Below, piece after piece: positions 24,351-36,029 of a stretch of 64,000 bases of DNA. Each line of letters starts with the position of its first letter. Position 1 is the stretch's first letter. Position numbers and translations under genes: made by a program. Location: NCBI GenBank assembly GCA_963971305.1, contig OZ020305.1, forward strand, positions 45,345,750 through 45,409,749, in the 5' to 3' direction. This DNA is from Arcuatula senhousia. Lineage: Eukaryota; Mollusca; Bivalvia; Mytilida; Mytilidae. The notes below the pieces were generated by a model. The model made no database searches. It worked only from the letters and a program-made list of their open reading frames with translations, and had not been told where the DNA came from.

Positions 24351-24876
24351 AATAGGCTGTCCTTTTGGCATCTTAACTTTTTTTAAGATAAATAACAAAA
24401 TTTTGACCTTGCCGGGACTGACTAAATAAAAAACAAGGCCGGAAATTCGGAAATGGCTGTTTTTGTTTAACTATTACCGGATTATCCCTAAAAATAAGGG
24501 CGTTGCTTTAACTTGTTGTTTTTTTTGTGTGTGTCAGTAAATTATTGTATTTTCATACATACTAACTAGTATGAGCTCTTTTTGGTTATTCCCTAAAGTG
24601 TCAAAGGTTAAAATGTAAATTTCAAATGTAATTGCATGAACACATTACAATAATTACTTTGCTTTAAAATGTAATAGTTCATTTGTCCAAAGAGCTGAAG
24701 GGATATTCATATTTATTTATGCAATTTCTTTTTTGCTACCTAAAACGGGTTTTTGATTGATATATGTGTCATGTAGATACATTTTACGCGTGTTATATAT
24801 ACTTTTAATATATATGTATAATTTCGGGTTTTCTTCCTCTTTAGTTTGTATTATATAGCTTCACATCTTATTAGTG

Positions 24877-25775
24877 TATTTTGACCGTAACCGGCAAAAT
24901 AGTCTCACATGCTATTTTGCCGTAACAGATTTTATTATGTTGTACACTTCGAGTGGAACAAATTATTTCTATATTCATTATATAGCTTTAATATCAAACA
25001 GCCAAATACAACATTGGTACAGAGAAACTTGATGAGATCATTTTAAAACAGGGTAATATAAATTTAAAATGATATTGCATATAATTGTTTTACCTTAATT
25101 TTATTTCAGAAAATTAGAAAATGTCAGTTTAAAAAATAATCAAATATTTTTTTTAAAGTAAGTTTTTTTTTAATGTTTATAGATACATATTCTATATAAC
25201 AAAATATAGGATGAACCAAAATTTATATACGTCCTCGGGAATTAAGCGCTTGTCAATCAAGATTGTACAAGGGCTAAACGGTGTAATTGTTACGATTTCG
25301 AGAAGTTTCGTCTTTTTCAGCTTTTTATCAAACTGCTAAGTGGTTGGCAGCCACAATTATTTTTTATCAAAAAACTCCATTAGAGACATCTACCATAGAC
25401 TTCTGAGGTTCAGTAAATTCAATTGTGATAACTTTGTTTCTTTAAAGAAAATTGAGCCATTTTATCTACGTTTTAATTTTCTTGGATGAAAAAGAAAAAA
25501 ATATTTAGATCGAATAACTTTTCAGAATCTTATTTTTTAAATTAAATGTTAATTTTCAGATGCAACCAACAAAATATTAATTTAAAAAGACATTGCAATG
25601 CCTTGAATCAAACACCATCAAACTATAACAGCACTGATTTTCCAAAAGATCTTTTTTTCTTAATAGTTATCCCTAATTAGCCGATTTAAGGCCGTGATAC
25701 CTGTGTTAATTAATAAATTTTAACAATTACGGCAAAATAGCGTGGGAGACTATTTTGCCGGTTACGGCAAAATAG
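24877..25775. mobile_element. inverted-repeat element with palindromic GGCAAAATAG ends
   Basis: About 50-bp inverted ends (24877-24928 and 25726-25775), each itself a near-palindrome: GGCAAAATAGTCTC followed by an inverted GCTATTTTGCC. The interior is AT-rich with no ORF. No target duplication is clear. Confidence 0.5.
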
Positions 25776-26413
25776 CCACGGCTAAAAGTTAAATTGCATT
25801 TTTTCTACAGTTTTACAAAGGGAAAAAAGGCAGTCTTTCTGTTCATAGATAGAACACAAACGTGCCCAATGTTTTGTAATTATTTACAAGGAAGTAAGAC
25901 ATCAGCGAAAGGCACATAACAATGAAATGACGTTGATAGGGATAGGCCACATGAGCCAAACTGTAACATGATGTAAATTGCAAATTACATTCATCTGAGA
26001 AAGATACAAGTTTATACAGTTAATTGTTTTTATGTATACTTGTAATATTGTTATCACAATGAACAAAACATGCATTACAACAACAAAATAAAACATGGAT
26101 AAAAATATTTATGCATCTTTCAAAACCACACCTCAAACATTTCGTCAAGTGACCAGAGGCTGAAATTATTAACTTGAGTGTAGATGGCGTAAAATTTGAC
26201 ACATAATAAATATTTGAATCATAAACGTCAGTAACTTTTCATCCTCTAGACTATGGTTAATGCATCACTTGTAACATAATTAATTGTTTACCTGTGTTAC
26301 GCCAGTACGTAGCCCGCTTCTGTTGTATCTGCTATGTAAGGGATATACTAAAAGGAAACGGGGATTTTTGACAAATTTTCTTTTCCTCCATTCGGCTTTG
26401 AGGGGCAGAAGAA
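25776..26413. other. intergenic / 5' region of the secreted-protein gene
   Basis: Unremarkable AT-rich sequence. The last ~60 bases before 26414 are the proposed 5' UTR of the plus-strand gene. Confidence 0.4.
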
Positions 26414-26416
26414 ATG
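26414..26416 (+). CDS. secreted Phe-rich protein, exon 1 (start codon only)
   Basis: Proposed first coding exon, consisting of 5' UTR ending in ATG followed at once by a good donor (gtaaga). The context gaagaaATG has A at -3. The phase is 0, which is what the exon at 32898 needs: that exon opens with TTG TAC AGT and encodes a signal-peptide core lacking only its Met. No other ATG exon in phase 0 was found closer to it. The UTR exon probably covers about 26360-26416; a TATA-like stretch (gatatacta) lies near 26341. The intron to exon 2 would be 6.48 kb and holds a truncated LINE and several dispersed repeats. The exon join is an inference from phase and splice signals. Confidence 0.5.
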
Positions 26417-26639
26417 GTAAGATATTATTTTATGCATATTTTTAGAAGTGTATAGATTTATTCCATTTTAAATATGGAACAAGTATGAAATAAGAAATTA
26501 ATATAATAATGAATTTTAGTAGTCTGAATAAAAAAATCAAATTGTACACATTAATATTAAAAATATACACTGGTCAATAAGTCACAAAAGATACTGCCGT
26601 GTCCTGTGAAAATTTAAGCGTTTTGATCAAAACTTATAA

Positions 26640-28151
26640 AATAACCTTCATGTTAATACATATAGTGCCATCATTGTAAATCAATGTCAGTCTGTGTTTT
26701 TTCATGTAAATGAAGGTGTTCGCCAAGGTGGTGTTCTTTCTGGTTTACTTTATTTAGTTTTTATAAACGATTTAATAAATGATCTTCAGAATGTAAACTC
26801 AAATACTGGTGTTAATAATGTTGTAAGTTGTGCCCCTTCATTAGCTGATGATATTGCTTGTATTAGTACAACCCCCGTTATGTTACAACGTATGCTTGAT
26901 GTCTGCTACAAGTTCTCAAGAATGTGGCGATTCACATTTAACGCACAGAAGTCATACATTGTGATATTCACAACTAACCCGAGGGCGGATACATCCAGCT
27001 TAAACTGGACTATAGGACAAGAATGTATTCCTATTTCAAAAAACGTTACTCATCTTGGTATTATCTTAAACGCTAACTTGAAAGCTCACGAAAGAACTCT
27101 TAAAGCCTGTCAAAAAGGAAAAAATACGTTTTTTGCGCTGAGTGGAATTTCCACGGACTCAACAAACCCAAGTGTACTTGTAAAACTATATTTCTCTGTT
27201 GTCCTACCATCTACACTGTACGGTTGTGAACTTTGGACTAACCTTAAAGCACAAGACTGGTCTGCTCTTAACCGATTCCAACACATGATAATCAAAAACA
27301 TTTTGAAGCTCAAAATTACTACACGCTCAGACATGTGTGAGAGTATTCTAGGCATTCATCCTATCACAAGTGAGATTGATAAACGAAAGTTATTCTTTCT
27401 TCAAAAACTGTGCAATTTGGATAATAAACACTTATCAAAAGCTATCTTCTTAAATAGACTGTTTTCGTATCTGATGGATCCCATTAGTAAACATCTTGGT
27501 TATATTCCAGATATTATAACTTTACTTTACAGATATAACCTACATGAATACTTACTTGAATTTACTCAAAATGGACATTTCCCATCCAAGCAAGAATGGA
27601 AAAAGATAGTAACACAGAGCGTGTCTAACATACAATCTAACGAATGGTCTACCCGCATAAATAATGATAGTGACTTTGTTAAATTTCGAGAAATACACGA
27701 TACTGTGACATTTGCAAATTATTGGCAGAATTCTAGAACAGAAAATGAAATAAAGAGATCTTTTTTTATTACCAAACTTTTAACAGACGTCCCAAGTGTT
27801 AGCTCAACAATGTTATGCAAAATCTGTGATCGACAATACGTAGACTTTTTCAATCATGTTTCCTGTGCCTGCTACGCAACTACAGCATTGAGACAAATAT
27901 GGTGGGACTTAATTATCGAAAACTTTGATCTAGAACTTTTTGTCGAACTCGACTCGTACTCACCGGATGTTCTTTACAACATTCTACTTGGTAAAGTACC
28001 GAACACTTTACAGGACAACGATGATGATTCAATTGATTTTATGAAACTCTGTCACGCTCACGTTGTACAATGCGCTGCAGAATACAACCGACGAATTAGA
28101 CTTATGAGTGATAGCATAAACCAGGATTGTGCTAATACAAGCAACCCTTGA
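26640..28151 (+). pseudogene. LINE reverse transcriptase, C-terminal part
   Basis: Uninterrupted frame of about 500 codons with no start of its own. Near the beginning is GVRQGGVLSGLLYLVFINDL, the RT motif B region; 34 residues later LADDIAC is the catalytic A-D-D box (motif C) with Leu in place of the usual Phe/Tyr; then F-x-x-N-x-x-KS and the thumb. Near the C-terminus, around residue 395-415 of the frame, a C-x2-C-x9-H-x4-C cluster (CKICDRQYVDFFNH...) looks like the zinc-knuckle-like module at the end of many LINE ORF2 proteins. The intact frame suggests a young insertion, but motif A and the endonuclease are missing because of 5' truncation. Confidence 0.82.
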
Positions 28152-28306
28152 TTGTAATATTACATGAATAATTTCATTATTTGTAAATATCATATTCATT
28201 TTCTATCTTCTATGTAATTATATGTAACTATTTGCATTATATATATTGATATAATTGTTCATATATCTCATGTACTTGAGGAAATAAAAGTATGATTGAT
28301 TGATTT
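26640..28306 (+). mobile_element. 5'-truncated non-LTR retrotransposon (LINE)
   Basis: The 3' part of a LINE in intron 1 of the secreted-protein gene, same strand. It starts inside the reverse transcriptase domain, contains a long open frame, an AATAAA at 28283-28288 and a TGATTGATTGAT tail at 28293-28304, the kind of short tandem 3' end seen in several LINE clades. No 5' region, endonuclease or RT motif A is present, so it is dead on arrival. The clade is not certain; a CR1/Jockey-group relative is most likely from the motifs. Confidence 0.85.
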
Positions 28307-28309
28307 TAA

Positions 28310-29140
28310 AAAGACATGTTATTAAAATTTCAGAAAGTTTTTCATGATAGCAACATCAAATGACTATTTTATTAAAAGAACAACTGTTACAGTTCAACAA
28401 AGGCATACAAAAATATTTTAAAGTGTTAATGAAAAAAAGGCACAAATCAACTTTTTTAATTGAAAGTGGCTTGCGCCAAGGATGTAGTAAATGGCCTTTC
28501 TTGTTTAAAACACGAACGAGGTAGAAGTTTAGACGGACAAAATATAATAAAGACTTTTAGATTATAGAAACCAATACAAAATGAAAAAAAAAAATAATAA
28601 CCCAACAACACTTAAGTTGATGTTGACAAATGACATAGACGCATCAGTCATACTCAAGATTTATTATTTCTTTTAAATTTGTGTAACGCTTACGTAACAT
28701 GTACTAGTTTTAAGTAACAAGTTTTGAAGTTTAATATGTTTGATGGATTTCTGGCATCTTTTTTCGTATTTTTCTCCCCTGATATTCCATTTTTTCTTGA
28801 CGCCTTTGTTACATACCTATTTGATTTATAATCTGTTTTAAATCTTGTGAGTAGAATTCAAAGTTTTCTTTTATTTTCATTATAAACATTATAAATAATT
28901 ATAATTTTCTTCATTGAATCAGAAATGTCTATTGCTTTTACATCACAAATCCTAGCTGCAATAATGTAGATCCTTAGGCATCCTTTTGATTAGATGAGAG
29001 GGTTTTCTTATTATAACATGTAGAACTAAACAAATCCTAAATGAAAATAGAAGTGAAATACAATGAATTTATATAAAGTTATATGAGCTTGGAAAATATT
29101 TTCAAGGCAATTCATGGAAGCTTTGATTTAAATGTTCAGA
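28310..29140. other. intron 1 sequence, nothing seen
   Basis: AT-rich, no frame or repeat recognised. Confidence 0.5.
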
Positions 29141-29144
29141 GAAA

Positions 29145-29830
29145 ACAAGAGGCTCCCAGGAGCCTGAATTGCACACCTGACCCTTAAGGCCACGAGAGTT
29201 TCTTCTGTAAGGGATCATCTGAAAATGTAACCCAATAGAGACTTTTGTAGAACTTAATGAGCTGAAGGTTTATGCAAGCAATAGCTTTTCAGGCAAAAAA
29301 TATGAAAAAACGTTATTTCTGACCTTTAAAGGGCCATAACCCTTATAAGGGTTCACATGATAACTTCGACCAAATGGAGACATTTGAAGAGCTTAAAGAG
29401 CTGAAGGTTTAATCAAGCAAAAGCTTTCTCTATCTGCAATAGTTTGGTTTTTTTGTTAAGGGCAAAAACATAAAAAAAATATTTTTGACCTTAAAAGGAC
29501 CATCTGACAACGTCCATCCAAATTGGAACTTTTGTAGAGCTTTTGATTCTGAAGAGCTTTTAAAAGATCCTTCGGATTATTTTCTATCTGTTATACTTTT
29601 GAGCGTAAACCATTTTAAGTAATTTTACCCTGTGTTCTATTTTAGTAATAAGGGCCATCTTTTTTATCGAACCCCTTTAAAATGATGATCGTTTGTTGCC
29701 AACATGTCATATATCATTCCTGCAAAGTTTCACTCAAATTGGTTCTGAGTTTCAAATTTTTGAAATTGTTTACGGAAGACAGACGACGATGGACGCATAG
29801 TGATGTCACCTAGATAGGTCTGCATTTTTT
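29145..29830 (+). repeat. hairpin-headed element copy (family of 1443-2489)
   Basis: Head acaagaggctcccaggagcc at 29145, two to three degenerate units (ggccataacccttataaggg), and a terminal domain with ttctattttagtaataaggg and a short gacagacgacgatggac tract. Confidence 0.75.
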
Positions 29831-31177
29831 TTAAAGTTTCATTAAATAAGTTAAGAATAATGTGGCGAAAAAATAGATATTAATAAAGCGACAATACATT
29901 TAATTGGATTGTTTAGAGGTTGCAGCTTTGGCGAAAACCTCTGCGAGTCCACTATTTGAGCTAGTTCAACCTCGCGAAATGGACAAAATTTGACCTGTAT
30001 GACCAAGGCATGAAGCATAACCCTTTGTAGAATAACGACACAAAATGATTACGTCGTTTCCATCACCGTACTGATATTTTTTCTTGGTGTCGTTTCAACA
30101 TGAAAGTTTTACCGATTTGTTTTCGCATTCTTCTTCTAGTCCTGAAAACAGCTAAAATACATATCAACTGAATATAAAACAAACGAAAACCAGTCTATCA
30201 TAATAACATTTTACAGTGGACAATTTGTTACATAATACACTTAGCCATCTATCAAAAGCCAAAGAGACTTGTCTAGTTCATTGTCTTTTTAAGAGACAAT
30301 CATCACCTAAATTTTTGGAAAAAAATGTGTAACAGAAAAAATGAGTTCTATATTCATTGTCTTTTCATGTTTATTTACAAGCTTCGTTGATCATTACATA
30401 TAATACTTTGTATAATTGATGGTAAGAATGATTTACTTTCTTGGCCTAGATTACAAACCTTTATAGACAATAAACATCTTAAGGTTACAGAACTCATTCT
30501 CATCGGTCTGCATGGCAACACGTTTTGGACTGACGGAAAACACTCCCAAAACCCCTTGCTTTCGCAATAGGAGGAGGACAAAATTTGACTCGAATCCAAT
30601 TGCTAAAATCAAAGTAGATTTTGAATGGAAAATTTCACCATACATGCATATCTTATATACTAAGCATAATGAATTTTAAAGACAAACATAAAATCTTATT
30701 TGGTTTTATAAGCCCACAACACCATTACAGCACCACACTATCAAGCTATGAAGTGGAACAAACGCAGATGTCACCAATTATATATTTTTTTTTACAAAAA
30801 TATAGAATTTAAATTGAATGTTAGATGTCAAAACGAATTATGTTTTCTTCGATATGATTTAAATTACAATATTATTTAGTATTTATCTAATGAATTTACA
30901 GATCATATTTCCTTTCTAGTCAAAATTTATGTGGTATAACTTCAAAATTTACATTCCTTTTTTTAATTTTTAGACAGTTTAATGAAATAATGTGATATGA
31001 TTAATGATTATTCATGTTTTATACTTAAAAAGATGAATAATTTATTCCAATAAGATCGATGAAAGTAAACCAAGAATATTTTTGTCACGAAAAAAAAAAA
31101 GAAAATTCATGTATTATTAAACATTTTGAGTTGATATAATTTTGGTAATAAACTTCATTAAAACCTAACGGGCGCAT
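29831..31177. other. intron 1 sequence, nothing supported
   Basis: AT-rich. Overlapping 60-75 codon frames near 30.4-30.8 kb are open on both strands and have no splice context. Confidence 0.5.
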
Positions 31178-31908
31178 TATATTTGGGCTAAAAATTCAGA
31201 AATACATATTATCATTTGGGCTAATAGCACTCGACGTTTGGACCAATTAGATTCTTATCTGGAAATGTAAATAAAGGTAGATTTTACATAAGCCTATAGC
31301 ATGTATAGAGATCATACATATAGGTATAAAACTTTTCTAATTTCAATCCCCCAAAACAATTTTAATACAAATAAAAAGTGGAAATACAAAATACTTGTAT
31401 ATACCAGTTTGTATTCCTTTAACATTAATCCTTTTATTCCATATTCACCTTGTATAAAACAAATTTACATACCACTTTGTCTTCATGTAACATTTTGCGA
31501 GGATAGTATAGAGTTTAAAATTACTGAGACGAACAAAGAAAATAAATGCTTAGCTCTAGGTGGATTCTTTCCGAATAAATGTGACTTTTAAGAACTTGGA
31601 TATATCTTTGAATTGCGCAACCTAAAAATACAAAGCTTCAAACAACACCAACAGTGAACGCTCCATGATGTTGAAGTCAAACTTGACCCTCATTTAGGAA
31701 GGGGGTATACGAATACCTTTCTATCGCAGGGATAGATTTTAATTTTCTGTAAAAAAAAAACTGTTTAAAAATGTACAGAATTGAATAATATTTTTTTTGC
31801 ATTCTACCTGTATTTTTTTCCAATTAAGCTTTGGCCCAAATGTCGACTGCTATTAGCCCAAACGTAATCTTTTTTTAGCCCAATCGTATTGCCAATTAGC
31901 CCAAATGT
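31178..31908. mobile_element. TIR element with repeated TTTGGGCTAAT ends
   Basis: The left end has three spaced TTTGGGCTA motifs and the right end has four inverted copies (TTAGCCCAAA). A matched segment (31214-31244 versus 31830-31862) with gctaatagcactcgac extends the pairing. About 0.73 kb in intron 1 of the secreted-protein gene. A 96-codon frame inside (31301-31591) shows no coding character. Confidence 0.55.
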
Positions 31909-32897
31909 GGATAACCCCTTTCAGATATCTGCACTTTGAAATGTACTTAGTTAAATAGATAATGCAAATTCTCAAGAGATCAATCGTGCACAGTTAAAGG
32001 AAACTTGTCTTTTTAAAGAAAACAATTAAAATTATGGTTAACAAAAAGACATATTTTGACATGTTACCAGAAAAATCAATCACCTGAAATGTCAATAAGT
32101 AATTTAATCTCTAGCTCATAAAAACTAATGAGATATTTACAACACCAAAATTTTTACCACAGTTGATTTTTGTATAACACGAGGAAGGCGATTTCATTCC
32201 CTTTAAAGGATGTTTTGTTATTTTATCGAAGTAAGTAGTTTTTAACTTTGAAAGCTTTATACAGAAAGCGCATCCTTAAATTCTTTTGCATTTTTTACTT
32301 ATCAGTTAATTTTTGTTTGTAAATTATAATATATAATTTAAGAAGTCGTCTTTAAGCATCTTTTGTCTTTTAAGACCGACAACAAAGTTTGACAATAAAA
32401 AGTCAAAAATACTCATTCGTATGGGGACTGTATTGTATGAAAATGAGATCACAATACTCTTCAATTTCTATAACTAAATTGAATAGAAATCACGTTTCCT
32501 TTTTTCGCTTTTTGTTTTGACAATTTTATTAAGCATATGTGTCCGTGAGTGAACATGCATGAATAAACTGTAAAAATCACTAATAAAAATTAAACTGTAT
32601 AATAAAACCTTCTCAGTGCTGTTATGGGCAGTATGCAGAGAAAATCTTTTCAAACTAATTTGTTAAAAAATACAAAAATATTTATGAGTCAGACAAGGAT
32701 ATCCCTTGTGATCCTTTCTATTTTTCGAATCATAAATATATGGTTATTTCTTTACTAAAGATAATGTAAATACACAAGCAATAATTTAGTGTTTGCATAA
32801 TGAATTATGTAAAATTAATACTCCACAAGGAAAAATACATTAAAAATGTTCTAATTGTTATTAGAATTATTATTCTCATTTTCTTCATTCTTTTCAG
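31909..32897. other. intron 1 sequence up to exon 2
   Basis: AT-rich with a good polypyrimidine tract just before exon 2. Nothing else. Confidence 0.5.
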
Positions 32898-32949
32898 TTG
32901 TACAGTTTGGTGACATTTCTTGGTTCATTTCTTGTAGTTTTTGCTCAAG
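32898..32949 (+). CDS. secreted Phe-rich protein, exon 2 (signal peptide)
   Basis: A 52-nt exon between a strong acceptor (cattcttttcag) and a strong donor (CAAG|gtaagt). With the upstream Met it encodes MLYSLVTFLGSFLVVFAQ and the first base of a Gly codon, a textbook signal peptide: short n-region, hydrophobic core, and V-x-A at -3/-1 before Gln18, so the mature chain may start with Gln. The donor is phase 1 and joins exon 3 (first bases GA) to make GGA. The downstream intron is 12.85 kb, nearly all of it a single large repeat block. Confidence 0.7.
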
Positions 32950-33638
32950 GTAAGTTCCACAAACAAATGAAGAGTATTTATGCAATAATTATTATTGATG
33001 CTTTCAAAGTAAGTATAGACAGACTAATACAGATACTTTTATTTTTTTCAATCAAAGATATTTTAAAACTTATGTTTCATTAACAATCAAAAAGACTTTC
33101 AGCAATAGGTTTAAAAGATAACATGTCCAACTAGAAAAGAATTTTACCACTAAGCTTATCTAGAAATTGGGAAGAAGCCACAGTACTCACAGCAAATGCT
33201 CACAAACTTAAAATGCATTAGATTTTCATTCTAATGCACCCAGGGTCGCGACGGATCCGAAGAGGGATCCAGCCACCCTATTTTCAGAAAAAAAAATGGT
33301 TGGATATAGGAAATCATTGATGCATGACGAGAGTGCCCCCTTTTCGAATTTCTGAATCCGCCATTAGCACTAGACATGACCACCGAATTAGTAATGCGGT
33401 CACCGATCGCATAGAACAATAATGTAACATGGATTTTGAATTTGTATATTTCATTAAACATTTTATTTAGGTTAACCACATTTTGTAATCAAATAATATA
33501 AATGTCCCATGTTTAATATGATTGTAAAGCTTTCAGCATAGTTCATGCATACAGTTAACATGGTTGGGAAAATGTTAAATGTAATACAATTTATACTGTG
33601 GCTTACACTTGACCACATGGAATTTTACAAATACAAAT
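32950..33638. other. proximal part of intron 2 of the secreted-protein gene
   Basis: AT-rich intron sequence between the exon 2 donor and the giant element. A short stretch at 33235-33370 (cagggtcgcgacggatcc ... ccgccattagcac) looks like a dispersed repeat fragment by its abrupt GC change. Otherwise nothing. Confidence 0.5.
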
Positions 33639-33728
33639 AACACATTATATTTTCAACATGCATTATTGATTCAACTTGCAGTACAAGAAATGATTTTTTT
33701 AACGCCATAATAATAAGCATGAATTTTT

Positions 33729-34535
33729 ATAAAGTTATGTTCTATCACACAAGACCATATGATGTGAAGGCATGTACTTCCATAACGTTATGTTCTATCA
33801 TACAAGACACTGTTGTAACTTTTTATGTAGTGTGAAGGCATGTACTTTCATAACGTTATGTTCTATCATACAAGACACCGTTCAAACCAGTGTGAAGGCA
33901 TGTACTTTCATAATGTTATGTTCTATCATACAAGACACCGTTCAAACCAGTGTGAAGGCATGTACTTTCATAATGTTATGTTCTATCATACAAGACACCG
34001 TTCAAACTACTTATGTAGTGTGAAGGCATGTACTTTCATAACGTTATGTTCTATCATACAAGACATCGTTAATTCAAACTATTTATGGAGTGTGAAGGCA
34101 TGTACTTTCATAACGTTATGTTTTATCATACAAGACACCGTTCAAACCAGTGTGAAGGCATGTACTTTCATAATGTTATGTTCTATCATACAAGACACCG
34201 TTCAAACCAGTGTGAAGGCATGTACTTTCATAATGTTATGTTCTATCATACAAGACACCGTTCAAACTACTTATGTAGTGTGAAGGCATGTACTTTCATA
34301 ACGTTATGTTCTATCATACAAGACATCGTTAATTCAAACTATTTATGGAGTGTGAAGGCATGTACTTTCATAACGATATGTTTTATCATACAAGACACCG
34401 TTCAAACTATTTAGATAGTGTGAAGGCATGTACTTTCATAACGTTATGTTATATATATCATACAAGACACCGTTCAAACTATTTATATAGTATGAAGGCA
34501 TTTACTTTCAAAACGTTATGTTCTTTCATATAAGA
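33729..34535 (+). repeat. satellite array in left terminus of giant element
   Basis: About 12-13 units of a 60-67 bp repeat (core gaaggcatgtactttcata, then acgttatgttctatcatac). A short-linker variant (60 bp) and long-linker variants (67 bp or more) alternate, and a block of four units recurs with a 260-bp offset (compare 34081 and 34341), so there is higher-order structure. The 12-base CATAACGTTATG in most units is a perfect palindrome. A diverged solitary unit occurs near 34820-34870. Overlapping frames of up to 147 codons here are only the satellite translated. Confidence 0.9.
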
Positions 34536-34570
34536 CTCCAATTTCAATTTTTGTATTGATTGTGGCATGT

Positions 34571-34650
34571 ATTGTCTAGCGTTATTTTCTATTGTTTAGC
34601 GTTATTTTTTATCGTCTAGCGTTATTTTCTATCGTCTAGCGTTATTTTCT
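34571..34650 (+). repeat. four tandem 20-bp repeats
   Basis: Four consecutive 20-mers of the form atcgtctagcgttattttct, the last two identical and the others differing at one to three positions. It lies just inside the satellite array. The shared gcgttat string recalls the satellite's aacgttat core. Confidence 0.9.
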
Positions 34651-34660
34651 TTCGTAGAGA

Positions 34661-36021
34661 TCAAATTCATACTATTTTTGTTTAGGCAGGTCCTTTCATA
34701 GCGTTTTGTGCAAACATATCAAAGTTATATATAATCCGGCGTTTGATTTGATATAAATTCTTATCTGACTTAAAATCTTTGGGTATAGTGACTCTGGTGA
34801 AGTAAGAAAACAATTCATTTCAACTTTTTATATGGTGTGAAGGCTTGTAATTTTATAGCATTATGTTAAATCCCTTCATGATCATTATACTAAGCATGTT
34901 GTTTTTTTCTAACATATGGAAGGTGTTTATCAAAAGCACATTATATTTTTCATTTTAATAAGATATTTTTAAAGTATTTTATTTTATATACCAATTATGG
35001 TCTTACAAATATAAACAATCATGATAAATGACATACACATGTACATGGAAATTCGAAGAAATATTTTAATAATTTCATATCGTCAAAGAAACCGAAACCA
35101 AGAATAATCAAATATATTTTTCCAGAATTATTTGACGACTTACTATGTCCATGCTATTTTTTATAAACAAATTGGGCCGAAGTTGGTCGCAGCTGACTTC
35201 GACTGTACATTTTTTCTAAATTCAACAACACAAACAGTTGTAAATATGGTAAAGGGAGTGACACAAGAAATGTCAATGACACAAGGTATATTCAATTAAA
35301 AATGCAAAGGCACTCAAGAGTGTTTAGTTAATAATGCACACACGAATTGTTCACGTTTTTCTCAACCCTTATTAATGACGACAATCGCTAACTGATGCTC
35401 TTCATTACGCCGACATATAAGACATATAAAACAGCCCGTGGTCCATGATGGACACCGAATATGTTATATCGAATATTTCAACAACTCACATATACATATA
35501 TTCATCGGATTCGTACAGCTTAATAATCTTATATTAAGCTGTACAAATCAGATAAATAAATATCTTTATTTCAAACTATTAACCCTAAAAACTAGGGCTG
35601 CAGTAACATATATACAAGCACAAATATAGCATGATCAAAATACAGAATACAAAATATTGTATCATTGATGTGGCAGTAAGCGTGTATGGATTTTCACCGT
35701 TCTTCTGTAAGTGGGTGCGGACGCCGACACTGACGCCGACGCTTGGGGTATCACATAAGCCCCCCTCTCACTTTCGTGAGGTGAACTAAAATGCTATTTG
35801 ATTAATAGGTCATTTGCTACAAACGGATATTATCTAAACCTCAAGACCAAATATTCTCTCAGAAATCGTTTTGTTCTGTCGACCAAACGATATTATTACT
35901 AATTTGTTGTTTTTAAAGGCTCATCGAAATTAAAACTTTTTGACTTAAATTGTGGCAATTTTATTTGCTGTAAACGATAATGATTCATTGCAATCTTATA
36001 TTTCATAACGTAAAACATTAC
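34661..36021. other. giant-element interior, no gene
   Basis: AT-rich. Near 35715-35790 there is a short GC-richer segment (gcggacgccgacactgacgc ... ctttcgtgaggtgaac) typical of the ends of local dispersed repeats. No coding signal. Confidence 0.5.
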
Positions 36022-36029
36022 TTTAGAAA

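Noticed and set aside
33772..34533. Overlapping ORFs of 60-147 codons with repeated peptides
   Set aside because: They are the satellite unit read through because unit lengths keep frames open.
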